15,141 bases of DNA from Bacillota bacterium (GTDB lineage Bacteria > Bacillota > UBA4882 > UBA10575). The translations under genes and the position numbers were made by a program. Shown here piece by piece: positions 13,927 to 15,141 of the stretch. The stretch is from positions 32,346 through 47,486 of the forward strand of contig DOID01000145.1 of NCBI GenBank assembly GCA_003511465.1, read 5' to 3'. Each line of letters starts with the position of its first letter. Positions within the stretch are counted from its first letter, which is position 1. The notes under the pieces are model-generated. The model made no database searches and was not told where the DNA came from. It saw only the letters and a list, made by a program, of their open reading frames with translations.

Positions 13927-15090
13927 GTGAAAAAAAACTTAGTAATTCTTGGCGCGACCGGGTCGATTGGACGACAAACCCTTGAGGTGGTTGAAAACCT
14001 CGCCGCCGACTATCGGATCTATGGCCTTACAGCCCACCACCAAGGGGCATTGTTGAGCACGCAAATCAGAAAGTTCCAGCCGGCGAAAGCGGTGGTGACC
14101 GCAGCGGAACAATACCAATCGGTACTCGCGGCGACGCCGGAGTGGGCAGGTCAGTTACTGGCTGGGCCGGAAGGCTTGATTGAACTGGTAACCGATCCTG
14201 CAGTTGATGTGGTGGTATCGGCCGTGGTCGGAGCGGCTGGGATCCGGCCAACACTGGCCGCCCTTGAGGCCGGTAAGAAAGTAGCCCTTGCCAATAAAGA
14301 GTGCCTAGTGGCAGCCGGTGAACTGATCCTGGCGGCGCTGGAAAAAGAAAAGACCGCGGCCTTAATCCCGGTCGATAGCGAGCATAGCGCTATTTTCCAA
14401 TGCCTGCAGGCGATCGCGGCACCCGATCTAAAACAAGTGCACTTAACCGCTTCGGGCGGGCCTTTTCGCCAATTTACCACTCAGCAGATGGAAGCGATCA
14501 CCCCTGAAGCGGCCCTGAATCATCCTACTTGGCAGATGGGGGGTAAAATCACCATTGATTCGGCAACCCTAATGAATAAGGGCTTAGAAGTTATTGAAGC
14601 CCACTGGTTATTTGGGCTTTCCTATGACCGGATCAAAGTCGTGGTTCATCCCCAGAGTATAATCCATTCCTTAATCGAACTAGTCGACGGTTCGCTTTTG
14701 GCGCAGTTAGGTCCGGCCGACATGCGCCTGCCAATCCAATATGCTTTAACGTTTCCGGAGCGGAAAGGAAACCCCTTTTCCCGCCTGGATCTTTATCAGC
14801 TTTCCGATCTCCAGTTTTATCCTCCGGACGGCGCGCGGTTTCCCTGTTTGGAACTGGCCTATGCAGCCGGGAAAGCGGGGGGCGCCCTGCCAACAGTCTT
14901 GAATGCGGCCAACGAAGAAGCCGTCCGAGCTTTTCTGGCGGGAGAGATAACTTTTTTAGGGATTCCCCGTTTAATTGAGCAAGTAATGAATGAATACGAT
15001 AAAGGGATTAACCGGGACCTTAATCTGGAGACTATCCTCGCGGTGGATGCGTGGGCTCGACGGGTAAGCCGACAATATCTTCCCGGTTAG
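13927..15090 (+). CDS. dxr: 1-deoxy-D-xylulose 5-phosphate reductoisomerase
   Basis: Second step of the MEP isoprenoid pathway: converts DXP to 2-C-methyl-D-erythritol 4-phosphate with NADPH and a divalent metal; cytoplasmic. It has 387 residues, full length. NADPH site GATGSIGRQT (9-18), LANKECLVAAGE (121-132), metal ligands D150 and E152 in PVDSEHSAIFQ (148-158), substrate-binding TASGGPF (174-180), metal-ligand E221 in MNKGLEVIEAHWLF (216-229) and flexible-loop HPQSIIHS (241-248) are all present. The start is GTG 13927 after GAAGGTGATT. It supplies isoprenoid precursors used by UppS in the same cluster. No terminator follows before the next gene. Confidence 0.98.
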   Translation: MKKNLVILGATGSIGRQTLEVVENLAADYRIYGLTAHHQGALLSTQIRKFQPAKAVVTAAEQYQSVLAATPEWAGQLLAGPEGLIELVTDPAVDVVVSAVVGAAGIRPTLAALEAGKKVALANKECLVAAGELILAALEKEKTAALIPVDSEHSAIFQCLQAIAAPDLKQVHLTASGGPFRQFTTQQMEAITPEAALNHPTWQMGGKITIDSATLMNKGLEVIEAHWLFGLSYDRIKVVVHPQSIIHSLIELVDGSLLAQLGPADMRLPIQYALTFPERKGNPFSRLDLYQLSDLQFYPPDGARFPCLELAYAAGKAGGALPTVLNAANEEAVRAFLAGEITFLGIPRLIEQVMNEYDKGINRDLNLETILAVDAWARRVSRQYLPG

Positions 15091-15116
15091 TCAACCGAAA
15101 AAGGAGGCTATCAGGC

Positions 15117-15141
15117 TTGTCGTGGGCGACCATACCGGTGT
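15117..15141 (+). CDS. rseP: Partial gene start, probably RseP site-2 metalloprotease
   Basis: AAGGAGG (15101-15107) is followed after 9 bases by TTG at 15117, which opens a frame MSWATIPV running off the right edge. Eight codons cannot identify a family. The name rests on the usual Firmicutes order dxr-rseP and on the 26-base distance from the dxr stop. A GTG at 15122 in another frame is a less well spaced alternative. Confidence 0.45.

Noticed and set aside
1..15141. CRISPR arrays, tRNA or rRNA genes, insertion sequences
   Set aside because: No regularly spaced repeats, cloverleaf, rRNA core sequence, or transposase were seen on either strand.

Overview
The window looks like a chromosomal segment of a Firmicutes (Bacillota) bacterium, most likely from a clostridial or Limnochordia-like lineage. 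The evidence is the conserved order rpsB-tsf-pyrH-frr-uppS-cdsA-...-dxr-(rseP), strong AAGGAGG-type Shine-Dalgarno (SD) sites, frequent GTG and TTG starts, and a moderate G+C backbone. No species is assigned. A vitamin B12/siderophore-type substrate-binding protein with an ordinary signal peptide and no lipobox cysteine is odd for a single-membrane Gram-positive and hints at a diderm relative.

Layout. (1) Bases 1-372: the start of a leftward gene cut by the window edge, then a divergent intergenic region with a possible 24-codon ORF. (2) 373-4087: a conserved protein usually annotated as quinate 5-dehydrogenase (real function uncertain), followed by a BtuFCD-type ABC importer made of binding protein, permease and ATPase. 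(3) About 4088-7690: an A+T-rich restriction-modification island. It holds a BamHI-like restriction endonuclease, a small XRE-type controller (C) protein that overlaps it, a divergent beta-class DPPF methyltransferase (M.BamHI type), and a second, unrelated SPPY methyltransferase converging on the endonuclease. (4) 7729-15141: the housekeeping cluster, with its own promoter and leader: ribosomal protein S2, EF-Ts, UMP kinase, ribosome recycling factor, undecaprenyl diphosphate synthase, CDP-diglyceride synthase, an AI-2E/YtvI-type membrane protein, DXP reductoisomerase, and the first codons of what is probably the site-2 protease RseP.

How the parts work together. The ABC proteins form one importer. 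In the island, the C protein probably binds a two-box operator just upstream of its own gene and times endonuclease expression after methylation. The endonuclease keeps every catalytic and base-contacting residue I remember for BamHI, so it should cut GGATCC, and the divergent methyltransferase should protect those sites. The second methyltransferase is not needed for a palindromic GGATCC system and is the least explained gene here. In the housekeeping cluster, strong intrinsic terminators follow rpsB and tsf, so these two and the pyrH-to-dxr run are probably partly separate transcription units serving translation, nucleotide supply, and envelope lipid and isoprenoid precursor synthesis.

Comparisons with BamHI and other families are made from memory, without a database search.
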